Origin: Variovorax paradoxus
GTDB lineage: Bacteria > Pseudomonadota > Gammaproteobacteria > Burkholderiales > Burkholderiaceae_C
Length of the DNA: 64,000 bases
Reading direction: 5' to 3'
Assembly (NCBI RefSeq): GCF_024734665.1
Contig: NZ_CP102931.1
Span: 3,780,001-3,844,000 of the forward strand
Under the pieces are notes generated by a model. That model did not search any database and was not told where the DNA came from. It was given only the letters and a program-made list of their open reading frames with translations. The translations under genes were made by a program, and so were the position numbers. This document shows positions 41,102 to 49,298 of this stretch, piece by piece. Within the stretch, counting starts at the first letter, position 1, and each line of letters begins with the position of its first letter.

Positions 41102-41847
41102 CACGCCGCGCCATTCGGGGCGAGGGCACCACCGAGATCGAGTGGAGCCGCTGGCCCGGCCTTGCACGCCTGCCCGCGATCGCGCCGCAAGAGCTGGTTC
41201 CGCAAAGCGCACGCGCCGTGGTCGTCGCGCCCCACCCCGACGACGAGGTGCTCTCGGTCGGTGGCCTGCTCGCGCTATTGGCCGACTGCGGCAGGCCCGT
41301 TGAAGTGATCGCCGTCACCGACGGCACTGCCAGTCACCGCGGCTCGACCGAATGGCCCGTCGAACGGCTCGCGCGGACCCGGCCGCGGGAGAGCCGAAAG
41401 GCACTGCACTGCCTGGGCCTGGCCATCGAGCCCGCACGGCTGGGCCTGCCCGACGGCGGCCTGAAGGGGCTGCGCGCCTTGCTCGCGGCCGAGCTCGTGT
41501 CCCTGCTCCGGCCCGGTGACGTGGTGTTCACCACATGGCGCCAGGACGGCCATCCCGACCACGAAGCGACTGGCGAGGCCTGCGCGCTGGCGGCCGCAAG
41601 CACGGGCGCCCGGCTGGTGGAAGTGCCCGTCTGGGGCTGGCACTGGTCCCGCCCCGGCGATGCGCGCATGCCCTGGCAGCGCGCCTTTCGGCTTCCGCTG
41701 AGCGAAGAGGCCGTGCGGCGCAAGCGCATGGCAGTCAAGGCTTTCACCAGCCAGTTGCAGCGCGATGCGTCCACCGGCTCGGGCCCGGTGCTTCGCGCCA
41801 CCACCGTCCAGCGCGCGGCGCGCCCCTTCGAGGTGGTCTTTCTTTGA
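41089..41847 (+). CDS. PIG-L (LmbE) family N-deacetylase
   Basis: A 252-residue zinc hydrolase. The metal-binding motif VVVAPHPDDEVLSVGG (His49, Asp51, Asp52) and the downstream GHPDHEATG (His155, His158) are intact, so it should be active. Family members deacetylate N-acetylglucosamine linked to lipids, inositol or small thiols. It overlaps the dehydrogenase by 13 bases and precedes the methyltransferase by nine. The pairing with a NodS-like methyltransferase suggests the freed amino group is then methylated. Confidence 0.88.
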   Translation: MGAVARRAIRGEGTTEIEWSRWPGLARLPAIAPQELVPQSARAVVVAPHPDDEVLSVGGLLALLADCGRPVEVIAVTDGTASHRGSTEWPVERLARTRPRESRKALHCLGLAIEPARLGLPDGGLKGLRALLAAELVSLLRPGDVVFTTWRQDGHPDHEATGEACALAAASTGARLVEVPVWGWHWSRPGDARMPWQRAFRLPLSEEAVRRKRMAVKAFTSQLQRDASTGSGPVLRATTVQRAARPFEVVFL

Positions 41848-41856
41848 GCAGCGGCA

Positions 41857-42459
41857 ATGAATGACCAGCGGCCCTATTTCGAATCGCTCTACGCGGCCAG
41901 CGAAGACCCCTACGCGCTGCGCCACCGCTGGTACGAGGCTCGCAAGCGGGCGCTGCTGCTGGCCGCCTTGCCGCAGGAGCGCTACCGAAGCGGCTACGAG
42001 CCCGGCTGCGGCACCGGCGAACTCACGCTCGCCCTTTCGCAACGCTGCGACCACCTGCTGGCAAGTGACTTCTCGGCGCATGCCGTGGACATTGCGCGCA
42101 AGCGCACCGGCGGGCTCGCCAACGTGCACGTCGCACACCACGTGCTGCCTGCCGACTGGCCGCGCGAGGCCGGCCGCTTCGACCTCATCGTGCTGAGCGA
42201 ACTGGGCTACTTCCTCGACCACAACGACATGCACCTGCTGGCCGCCCGCTGCCAGGACACTCTGGAGGCCGATGGCACCCTGGTGGCCTGCGACTGGCGG
42301 CCTGATTTCGCACAGCGCAGGCTTCCCACGCAGGAAGTACACGGCGCGCTGGCCTCGCTCGGCCTGGCACGCCTGGTGTTCCACGAGGAAGACGATTTCG
42401 TGCTCCAGGTCTGGACACGCGATGGCCGCTCGGTAGCTGAGCGGGAGGGCATCCGGTAA
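41857..42459 (+). CDS. NodS-like SAM-dependent methyltransferase
   Basis: A 200-residue class I methyltransferase. The SAM-binding motif YEPGCGTGELTLAL (about residues 47-60) is preceded by the N-terminal YFESLYAASEDPYALRHRWY stretch typical of the NodS family, whose founding member N-methylates deacetylated chito-oligosaccharides. In some genomes, from memory, this domain is fused to a PIG-L deacetylase, which would fit the adjacency here. It is the last gene of the three-gene plus-strand operon. Confidence 0.86.
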   Translation: MNDQRPYFESLYAASEDPYALRHRWYEARKRALLLAALPQERYRSGYEPGCGTGELTLALSQRCDHLLASDFSAHAVDIARKRTGGLANVHVAHHVLPADWPREAGRFDLIVLSELGYFLDHNDMHLLAARCQDTLEADGTLVACDWRPDFAQRRLPTQEVHGALASLGLARLVFHEEDDFVLQVWTRDGRSVAEREGIR

Positions 42460-42612
42460 TCGGCGGCGTCGTTGTCCGGTATCGCAGCCCTCTGCTCCAG
42501 CTCGGCGAGTTACCTTTTGCCTGGCAACCGGAAGTGCCGGTGGACGAGGGCTCGAAAACCGACCATCGTCCTTCTCGCTGCTTCGAAGAACACCCGCATT
42601 GGCAGCGGAAAG

Positions 42613-43011
42613 TCATTCGCCCTTTGCCGTTGGCGCGGGCGCTTCCGTGTGCATGACACATCGCCAGGCATCGCCGTCACGGATCCACGTCGACGTGTCC
42701 GTCATGTGCTGCTCCACCTTTTCGGACTTTCCTCTCGGCGACAGAATCTGATGGACTTTGTAGCTCAGGACAGCGGCTCCATCGCTGGGGAAGGTGGCCT
42801 CCATCTCGCTCAGCGAGAACGATTTGACGACCATGGTTCCTTGCTCTGCCATTTTTCGGTAGCCAGCATGGTCAAACTTCATCGAGCCATGAGAGCTCAC
42901 CATGAAGGCTGGCTCATGCAACAACTCGATGGCCGTGTCCGTGTCGGTGTCCACCATCGACTGCCAGAATTTCTTTTCAAGAGCGAAGAGCTCGCGGCTG
43001 TTGTCTTGCAT
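42613..43011 (-). CDS. SnoaL/NTF2-like protein (DUF4440 type)
   Basis: A 132-residue single-domain alpha+beta barrel protein: an N-terminal helix RELFALEKKFWQSMVDTDTD, then sheet strands with KVEQHMTDTSTWIRDGDAWR. AGGAG six bases before the ATG at 43011 gives the start. Such proteins can be small isomerases or binding proteins, and no catalytic residues can be assigned. It is transcribed alone, convergent with the methyltransferase gene. Confidence 0.75.
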   Translation of the reverse strand: MQDNSRELFALEKKFWQSMVDTDTDTAIELLHEPAFMVSSHGSMKFDHAGYRKMAEQGTMVVKSFSLSEMEATFPSDGAAVLSYKVHQILSPRGKSEKVEQHMTDTSTWIRDGDAWRCVMHTEAPAPTAKGE

Positions 43012-43095
43012 GGGCGTCTCCTGATGCTTTGGGAAGGCAACGATCGAGTCACCATGGATTCTGCGATGCAGGGTCATCTGCAGAGTTGCGGTCAG

Positions 43096-43325
43096 CTACT
43101 TCCTACGAAATCGCGGTGGTGTTTTCGTCGCCCGGTCGAACAACGCCTGGAGTTCCCGAACCGAATAGGGCTTGTGCAGGAGTTCGAACTCCCGGCCAAG
43201 GTCACGACATCCGAAAAGACCAGATCAAAGTTGGCGTTCTGCTGCTCCAGAATCTTCAGCGCCTCGGCTGCGCTTGCTGCACGCGTGTCTGGATGACCCA
43301 GATAGCCAGCCTTCGCCGGATTTCC
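43096..43325 (-). pseudogene. Decayed receiver domain of a hybrid kinase or response regulator
   Basis: On the minus strand one frame reads AGYLGHPDTRAASAAEALKI, then LEQQNANFDLVFSDVVT, the first half of a receiver domain with its phospho-acceptor Asp. The sequence then jumps, with a frame change, to REFELLHKPYSVRELQALFD and a TAG at 43096-43098, the last helix of a receiver domain. About 50 residues between the halves are lost, and the upstream part also shifts frame. The kinase or output domain is absent. It is a non-functional remnant. Confidence 0.65.
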
Positions 43326-43452
43326 GGCAATTCATTGAAAGTGTTTCGCCGTTTCGCTGCTTTTCATGCGCCTGCTCAGCCATGACACTGACTCGCAGAG
43401 AGTCCGCGACACGACGGACTCTGGTAGTTCAAAAACGACTGGAGACTAAAAA

Positions 43453-44664
43453 ATGAGCACGATTTCCCGCAGCCGCATGCGCGCGGTCCTGGTTGGCTGC
43501 GCCTATATCTTTGCTATCGCCATTGCGCCGTCTTCGGCGTTCGCCGAAGCCAATGCGAGCGACGCCCCAGTGGCGAAGCCAGAGCTCTATGCAGAACTGG
43601 ATGCCGCCGGCGTCGGCGGCATTACCCAGTTGGGCAACGGCCAGATCGTGATCGGCTACCACCCCTTCTACTCACCGACAGTGCAGGTCGCCTTACTGAA
43701 CAAGGACCGCAAGTCCACAACGCCCTATCCAAGTGCCGAATGGCAGAGTTGCAAGAACCCCGACGGCAGCTGGAAAAAGGAATTCGACCACTGCCTCGAC
43801 TGGGTGCTTGGCCTGCACACAGACAGCAAGGGAATCCTCTGGATGCTGGATTCGGCCAAATCGGTCGACAAGGCATCAGGGCGTCCCGCTGGCCTGGTTC
43901 CCAAGTTGGTGGGGTGGAACACCCGGCGCAACAAATTAGAGCGCGTCATACGAATCACCGATGAGGCGACGGTCACAGAGTCACAGCACAACGACTTCGT
44001 CGTGGACGCAAAGCACAACGTGATTGTTGTGGCGGACGAGGCGATCGGCGAGGATTCCAAAGGTACGGGCGACAAGGCGGCGCTGGTGGTCGTCGATCTT
44101 GCGACCGGCAAGAGTCGACGTCTTTTGCAAGGGCACCCGAGCGTTCAGCCCGTCAAGGACCCCATCCGGTGGGACCAAGGCACGTCGACCGCCGGGACCT
44201 TCGCGCTTCATGTCGGCGTGGACGGCATCGCACTGGATCACCGCAGCGAATGGCTCTATTTCGCACCGCTTTCCGGCTACAAGATGTACCGCATTCGCAT
44301 GAGCGATTTGCTCAATCGCAAGCTCGATGCAACCCAGCTGGGCGCCAAGGTCCAGACCTATGCCGACAAGCCTTTCAACGGCGGCCTGTCGATTGACCGA
44401 GACAACAATCTGTACCTCACCGAGGTCGGCGAACGCGCCATTGGCATCATTCCGCCGGACACCCGAAAGTACCGTCGCCTTGTCGCTGATCCTGACATGG
44501 TGTGGCCCGATGGCGTGACCTACAACAGTGACGGCCACATGTACACCGGCGCAGCACAACTGACATTGACGAGCGCCTTGCAAGCCGATGGCATTGCGAA
44601 GAACAAGGCACCCTATCGGGTCTACCGCTTCAAGCCACTCGCCGCCGGCCAGCCGGGTTTCTGA
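43453..44664 (+). CDS. Exported major royal jelly / yellow-family protein
   Basis: A 403-residue beta-propeller protein with a signal peptide (AVLVGCAYIFAIAIAPSSAFA). The stretches DWVLGLHTDSKGILWMLDSA, HNDFVVDAKHNVIVVADEA and DGIALDHRSEWLYFAPLSGY follow the royal-jelly-protein fold. Bacterial members are poorly characterised; lactonase-like activity is a possibility because the fold is close to SMP-30. Its stop lies one base before the start of the next gene, so the two probably act together in the periplasm. Confidence 0.8.
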   Translation: MSTISRSRMRAVLVGCAYIFAIAIAPSSAFAEANASDAPVAKPELYAELDAAGVGGITQLGNGQIVIGYHPFYSPTVQVALLNKDRKSTTPYPSAEWQSCKNPDGSWKKEFDHCLDWVLGLHTDSKGILWMLDSAKSVDKASGRPAGLVPKLVGWNTRRNKLERVIRITDEATVTESQHNDFVVDAKHNVIVVADEAIGEDSKGTGDKAALVVVDLATGKSRRLLQGHPSVQPVKDPIRWDQGTSTAGTFALHVGVDGIALDHRSEWLYFAPLSGYKMYRIRMSDLLNRKLDATQLGAKVQTYADKPFNGGLSIDRDNNLYLTEVGERAIGIIPPDTRKYRRLVADPDMVWPDGVTYNSDGHMYTGAAQLTLTSALQADGIAKNKAPYRVYRFKPLAAGQPGF

Positions 44665-44665
44665 G

Positions 44666-45526
44666 ATGGTGCGATACCTTCTCGCCTGCCTGGCTGTCTG
44701 TGGGGGCGTCGGAGCCCACGCGGCTTGCCTTGACGATGCGGCCGTTGCTGACTTCGTCGAAAAGTACACCACCCGAACCCCCGTCGCCGCACCCGAGGGT
44801 CTCAGCGATGTCGATGCCGCGTGCACCCGCGCGAAGCTCCATGCGCTTCTCGTTCCGCGGCTTGGCCCGGCGATCGGCTACAAGGCCGGGCTGACCAACG
44901 CCGCAGTGCAAAAGCGCTTCAACACCGACAAGCCGGTGTGGGGACGACTCTATGAGGGCATGGTGCTGGCCAATGGGGCGGTCGTGGGTGCCACGTTCGG
45001 CGCGCGGCCGCTGTTCGAAGCCGACATGCTGGTGCGCGTACGCAGCGATGCCATCAACGTCGCACAGACTCCGCAGGAAGTTCTCGATGCGATCGATCAG
45101 GTGATCCCGTTCATCGAATTGCCCGATCTCATGGTGCAGGCACCGCAACGGCTGGATGGCGCGGGACTCGCTGCAATCAACGTCGCCGCCCGGCTTGGCG
45201 TGGCGGGTCAGCCGATTGGCATACCGGCCATGCGCGCCGATCGCTATGCGATGCTGGACGCGCTGCGCGACATGAAGATCCGGGTGACCGATGACAAAGG
45301 CACGGCACTCGCGGAGGGCCGCGGCAGCGACCTGCTCGGCCATCCGCTCCAGGCGGTCGTCTGGCTTGCAGGAGCGCTCGCAACCGAGGGATTGAAACTG
45401 AAGCCGGGCGATCTCATCAGTCTCGGTTCTTTTTCACCTCTGCTGCCGCCCCGATCGGGATCCGGCATTACCGCGACCTATGAAGGATTGCCAGGCAAGG
45501 TCTCTGTCAACGTGAACTTCAAATAG
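44666..45526 (+). CDS. Exported 2-keto-4-pentenoate hydratase / FAH-fold protein
   Basis: A 286-residue protein of the MhpD/fumarylacetoacetase C-terminal fold (AIGYKAGLTNAAVQKRF, GRLYEGMVLANGA, FEADMLVRV, ALRDMKIRVTD). It carries a signal peptide (VRYLLACLAVCGGVGAHA), which is odd because the family is usually cytoplasmic. The metal-site acids appear as FEAD and IELPD rather than the usual ExE, so activity is uncertain. It is translationally coupled to the royal-jelly-family gene. A periplasmic hydratase, lactone-product handler or binding role are all possible. Confidence 0.78.
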   Translation: MVRYLLACLAVCGGVGAHAACLDDAAVADFVEKYTTRTPVAAPEGLSDVDAACTRAKLHALLVPRLGPAIGYKAGLTNAAVQKRFNTDKPVWGRLYEGMVLANGAVVGATFGARPLFEADMLVRVRSDAINVAQTPQEVLDAIDQVIPFIELPDLMVQAPQRLDGAGLAAINVAARLGVAGQPIGIPAMRADRYAMLDALRDMKIRVTDDKGTALAEGRGSDLLGHPLQAVVWLAGALATEGLKLKPGDLISLGSFSPLLPPRSGSGITATYEGLPGKVSVNVNFK

Positions 45527-45535
45527 CACGTCCAT

Positions 45536-46453
45536 TCAACCAGGCGACTGCAGTATTGGCACCTGCGCCAGACGAGCGGCAATGAAATCGACAAAGCTCC
45601 TCACCCGCTGGGGAATGAAGCGGTTACTGGGAAACACTGCGTTCAACGGATAGCGTTCACCACGCCACTGCGGCAGCAGGCGCACCAGTTGCCCCGATGC
45701 CAAAGCGTGCAACAGATCCAACTCCGACTTGTAGAGGATGCCCTCGCCCGCCAGCGCCCACTGGTGGGCAATGGATGCGTCATCGACCTCGCGATCGCCT
45801 GCTACTTGCACGCCAACCCATTCGCCATCTCGCTCGAAACGCCAGTCGACATATCGCGCGCTGCGCAGTTCAAAGATCAAGCAGTTGTGGCGATGCAAGT
45901 CCTCGGGTGTTTGAGGCGTGCCAAAACGTTCGAGATAACGTGGGGACGCGCACAACACGCGGCGCGTCATGGCAAGGCCTCGCACGACGGCGTTGGGGTC
46001 GGTAGTCGTGCCGTAGCGCAGGGCGACATCGACAGGGTCGCGCAGCACATCGTGCACCCTGTCACTGACCGACAACCCCAGACGCAAAGCTGGATTGGCA
46101 GCAAGAAACTCGTCGAACCAAGGCAGCAACACGCTGCGAGCCAGATCCGACGGCGCCGCGACGCGCACCATCCCCGACAACGTGGAGCTTTCCGACAGCA
46201 CCTGCGCCTCACCTTCGTCGATCAGCGCCAACGCGCGGCTGGCGTAGCCCAACAGGTTCTGGCCTTGGCTCGTCAGCCGAATGGAGCGCGTGGATCGCTC
46301 GAAGAGCCGTGCCCCCAACTGGCCTTCGAGTCGCTTGAGCATGCTGCTGGCAGTTGCGGGTGTGACTTTCAGCACCTGGGCTGCAGCGGTGAGAGAGCCG
46401 GTGCGCGCGGTCTCGACCAGGAGACGCAGATCTTCGATGTTCTGAATTTTCAT
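45536..46453 (-). CDS. LysR-family transcriptional regulator
   Basis: A 305-residue LysR regulator of the AaeR/DsdC-like group. Helix-turn-helix residues 5-65: DLRLLVETARTGSLTAAAQV, then PATASSMLKRLEGQLGARLF. The effector domain ends RGERYPLNAVFPSNRFIPQR. The ATG at 46453 is preferred to one at 46465. It converges on the exported hydratase-fold gene with nine bases between stops; its target is not obvious. Confidence 0.9.
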   Translation of the reverse strand: MKIQNIEDLRLLVETARTGSLTAAAQVLKVTPATASSMLKRLEGQLGARLFERSTRSIRLTSQGQNLLGYASRALALIDEGEAQVLSESSTLSGMVRVAAPSDLARSVLLPWFDEFLAANPALRLGLSVSDRVHDVLRDPVDVALRYGTTTDPNAVVRGLAMTRRVLCASPRYLERFGTPQTPEDLHRHNCLIFELRSARYVDWRFERDGEWVGVQVAGDREVDDASIAHQWALAGEGILYKSELDLLHALASGQLVRLLPQWRGERYPLNAVFPSNRFIPQRVRSFVDFIAARLAQVPILQSPG

Positions 46454-46653
46454 CGATCCATTCAACTTGGCGAGACTACGAACTGCTCTACAACAGCGCC
46501 GAATGTTATTCGTCCCAAGGGGGAAAGCAATCGCCTAACCGTCACGCCCGGGCTCTTCTAGCGCGCTCGTGGTCCTGCCACGCCAAGGACCTCATCATTC
46601 GTCGAGGGTGTCAGCAACCTTTTCCAGCGTCTCCCCGGTCGCGCGCCACCATG
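46454..46653. other. 200-base gap upstream of the LysR gene, nothing recognised
   Basis: This stretch separates the LysR start from the end of the quinone-oxidoreductase-like gene, both on the minus strand. It should hold the LysR promoter and the end of the long aromatic operon. No clear terminator hairpin or named operator is seen. Confidence 0.4.
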
Positions 46654-47670
46654 TCAGCGCCCTCGCACAGCCGGAGGCAGCAACACGCTCTTGCCGAGCA
46701 TGCCTCCGCTGTCGAGCAGTTCGTGCACGCGGCGCGCGTCTTCAAGCGCAAAGAGTGCCGCCTTCGGCGCACGAACGCGGCCCGCGGCCATCAGGGCAAT
46801 GGCCGACTCCATCAGCCCCCGCCGTTGAGCGGCATCGGCGTCGATGGCGTGAATCGAAAAAGTGCGCACCGCCAGGCTCTTGCCCAGCAACTTGCGCAGT
46901 TCCTCGAACACGTCACCCGCCGGCGGGCCGGTGACGATGTTGTAGGAGACTGCCATTCCGAACGGCGCCAGGGCACGCAGGCAGGCAATGAAGTGCGCGC
47001 CTCCGAGATGGTCGAAGGCCAGGTCGACGCCGCGCCCGCCGGTGAGCTGCATGACCTTCTCGGTCAGTCCCTGGGGGTCGCTCTCGATGACTTCGTGCGC
47101 ACCATTGGCCAGCGCGAAGTCCTTCTTCTCCGGCGTCGAGGCCGTCCCGATCACATGCAGGCCGCGATCGCGCGCCACCTGCACCAGTGCCGTGGCCACG
47201 CCACCCGCCGCACCGGGAATCAGGACGGAAGCCGCAGGCGAGTTGCCGTTGCTCGACAGCATGGCCAGTGCGAGCTGGAAGTTTCCAAGACTGACGGCAT
47301 CCTCGAAGCGGATCGCATCGGGAAGAACGAATGGCGCGGCCTCGGGCACGCAGATGGCTTCGGCGTAGCAGCCGCCGCGCTGCTTCAGTTCCCGCGCGCT
47401 CACGAACACGCGCTGGCCGACCCGCAAGGCCGTAACGCCGGGTCCGACTGCATCGACGACGCCGGCCATCTCGTTGCCGGGAATCGCCGGCATGGGCGGC
47501 ATCCACTTGTAGGTGCCGTTGCGGATCAGCACGTCGGGGCCACCGGCACCGATGGCCATCGCCTTGACGCGCACTTCGCCCGCCTGCGGCTGCGGCAGGG
47601 GCAGCTCCACCAGTTGCAGAACATCCGGGCCGCCGGGGGCCTCGAGTTGAATCGCCTTCATGGTTGGCAT
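46654..47670 (-). CDS. Zinc-independent MDR oxidoreductase (quinone oxidoreductase type)
   Basis: A 338-residue medium-chain dehydrogenase. The N-terminal MKAIQLEAPGGPDVLQLVEL and NADPH site LIPGAAGGVATALVQVARDR are typical of quinone oxidoreductases; the zinc-ligand cysteines of alcohol dehydrogenases are absent. The ATG at 47670 overlaps the preceding stop by one base (TGATG). It is the last gene of an eight-gene minus-strand operon and probably reduces an enone or quinone-like intermediate. Confidence 0.88.
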   Translation of the reverse strand: MPTMKAIQLEAPGGPDVLQLVELPLPQPQAGEVRVKAMAIGAGGPDVLIRNGTYKWMPPMPAIPGNEMAGVVDAVGPGVTALRVGQRVFVSARELKQRGGCYAEAICVPEAAPFVLPDAIRFEDAVSLGNFQLALAMLSSNGNSPAASVLIPGAAGGVATALVQVARDRGLHVIGTASTPEKKDFALANGAHEVIESDPQGLTEKVMQLTGGRGVDLAFDHLGGAHFIACLRALAPFGMAVSYNIVTGPPAGDVFEELRKLLGKSLAVRTFSIHAIDADAAQRRGLMESAIALMAAGRVRAPKAALFALEDARRVHELLDSGGMLGKSVLLPPAVRGR

Positions 47671-48248
47671 CACCGTTGCCCGTCGTGCACGACCACCTGC
47701 TCCTTGGTGAGCCCGCCCAGGCGTGCGTGCACCCGCCCTCCCGTGCCCATCACCAGTGCGAACAGGATCTCGTTCGGACGCGGCGCATCCTGGATGCCCA
47801 CCTCCATCGAGTTGTAGTGGCTGCGCACGTACGCGGCATGGATGTAGTGCAGCGGCACCATGAGCCGGTAGCCGGTGGCGGCCACCGCCTTGGCCGAGGG
47901 AACGATCGCCTTCGGCTCGCCCAGGATGCTGCGCATGGCCCATCCCCCGGCTTCGTGCCAGACCGCGCCGTGCTCCAGCTCTCCGTTCACGCCGACGATC
48001 GCGGCCTTGCTGTAGACCTCGATCTTGTCCCGCCCGAGCACCTCGACCAGTTCGGTGGCAAGCAGCGTGCCGAGCGAGCGCAGCTCGGCCATGAAGGGCA
48101 TCAGGTCCGGCTCGTACCGTCCCGCGTAGGGGTTGTGAATGACCGCGCAGGCGGCCGCCAGCCTGAGCGGCGTCGCGGCCGGTGGGCCGCCTTCGTGGTA
48201 GATCGTTTCAATGGAAAGGCTGCGCTTGCGGATCTCGATCAGTGACAT
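47670..48248 (-). CDS. Amino acid synthesis family protein (DUF1185/PF06684)
   Basis: A 192-residue protein matching the family named amino acid synthesis: SIETIYHEGGPPAATPLRLA near the N-terminus, HNPYAGRYEPDLMPFM, and SKAAIVGVNGELEHGAVWHE. The function of this family is not established; members often sit in catabolic operons beside Bug proteins. GAGG lies eight bases before the ATG at 48248. It is coupled to the MDR gene downstream. Confidence 0.82.
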   Translation of the reverse strand: MSLIEIRKRSLSIETIYHEGGPPAATPLRLAAACAVIHNPYAGRYEPDLMPFMAELRSLGTLLATELVEVLGRDKIEVYSKAAIVGVNGELEHGAVWHEAGGWAMRSILGEPKAIVPSAKAVAATGYRLMVPLHYIHAAYVRSHYNSMEVGIQDAPRPNEILFALVMGTGGRVHARLGGLTKEQVVVHDGQR

Positions 48249-48258
48249 GGAATTGACC

Positions 48259-49230
48259 TCATTGCTTGGGAATGTGTGCATCGTTCACGACGGCGGTCCA
48301 CCGCTTCAGCTCGGCGGCCACCATCGTGGTCATTTCTTCCGGCGTGCTGCCGCGCGCTTCGCCGCCCATCTCTTCCAGCCGCGCACGCACGCCCGGCGCC
48401 TGCAGGGCTTTGAGCGTCTCGGCTTGCAGGCGATCGACGATCGGGCGCGGCGTGCCGGCCGGTGCCATGAAGCCGGCCCAGGAGCGCACGTCGTAGCCGG
48501 GCACGCCCTGCTCGGCCACGGTCGGCAACTCCGGCATCTGGCTCCATCGCTGCGCGCCAGTGGTGGCCAGCGCCCGCAGCTTGCCTGCCTTGATGTTGGC
48601 CATCACGGCCGTGGGCGGCGCGATGATCATCGGCACCTCGCCGCCGAGCAGCGCCGTGACCACGGCCGCATCCCCTCGATAGGGGATGTGCAGCATCTCG
48701 GCCTTGGCGCTCTTCACCAGCAGCTCGCCGGCAAGGTGGTGCGTCGAACCGATGCCCGCGGACCCGTACGACACGCTGCGCGCATCGGCACGTGCCGCGG
48801 CCAGCACTTCGGAAAGCCCCCGGTATGGCGAGTCGGCCCGCACCACCAGCAGGAAAGGGAAGTAGGTGATCGTGGAGACCATCTGGAAGTCCGACACCGT
48901 CTGGTAGCCGAGCTTGTTGTAGAGGGCGCCGGCCACGGCATGGCCGCCCGTGGCCAGCAGCAGCGTGTACCCGTCGGGCTTGGCACGCGCCACCGTCGCC
49001 GCGGCGATGGTGCCCCCTGCCCCGGCCTGCGCCTCCACCACGAAGGGCTGCGCCAGCCCCTTGGTCATTTCCGCGCCGACCACGCGCGCGATGGTGTCGG
49101 CGTTGCCGCCGGCTGCAAAGCCCTGGTAGACCTTGATCGGCTTGTCCGGGTAGCCTTGGGCCATGCCGTCAAGGGGAGCCGCGCAGGCCATGGCAAGGCC
49201 TGCGGCGACGAGCAATCGTCTGCGCCGCAT
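48259..49230 (-). CDS. Bug-family solute-binding protein
   Basis: A 323-residue periplasmic binding protein. The signal peptide is RRRRLLVAAGLAMACAAPLDG, followed by YPDKPIKVYQGFAAGGNADT, AQAGAGGTIAAATV and PELPTVAEQGVPGYDV. GGAGAC before the ATG at 49230 supports the start. It is the only transport gene of the aromatic locus and probably binds its carboxylated substrate; no TctAB partners are nearby. Confidence 0.92.
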   Translation of the reverse strand: MRRRRLLVAAGLAMACAAPLDGMAQGYPDKPIKVYQGFAAGGNADTIARVVGAEMTKGLAQPFVVEAQAGAGGTIAAATVARAKPDGYTLLLATGGHAVAGALYNKLGYQTVSDFQMVSTITYFPFLLVVRADSPYRGLSEVLAAARADARSVSYGSAGIGSTHHLAGELLVKSAKAEMLHIPYRGDAAVVTALLGGEVPMIIAPPTAVMANIKAGKLRALATTGAQRWSQMPELPTVAEQGVPGYDVRSWAGFMAPAGTPRPIVDRLQAETLKALQAPGVRARLEEMGGEARGSTPEEMTTMVAAELKRWTAVVNDAHIPKQ

Positions 49231-49298
49231 GAATTTGTCTCCGAATGGTTCTTGTAGGAAGGCCGGTGCTTGTGCCGCCACCGCGCGGCCGAAAGACG

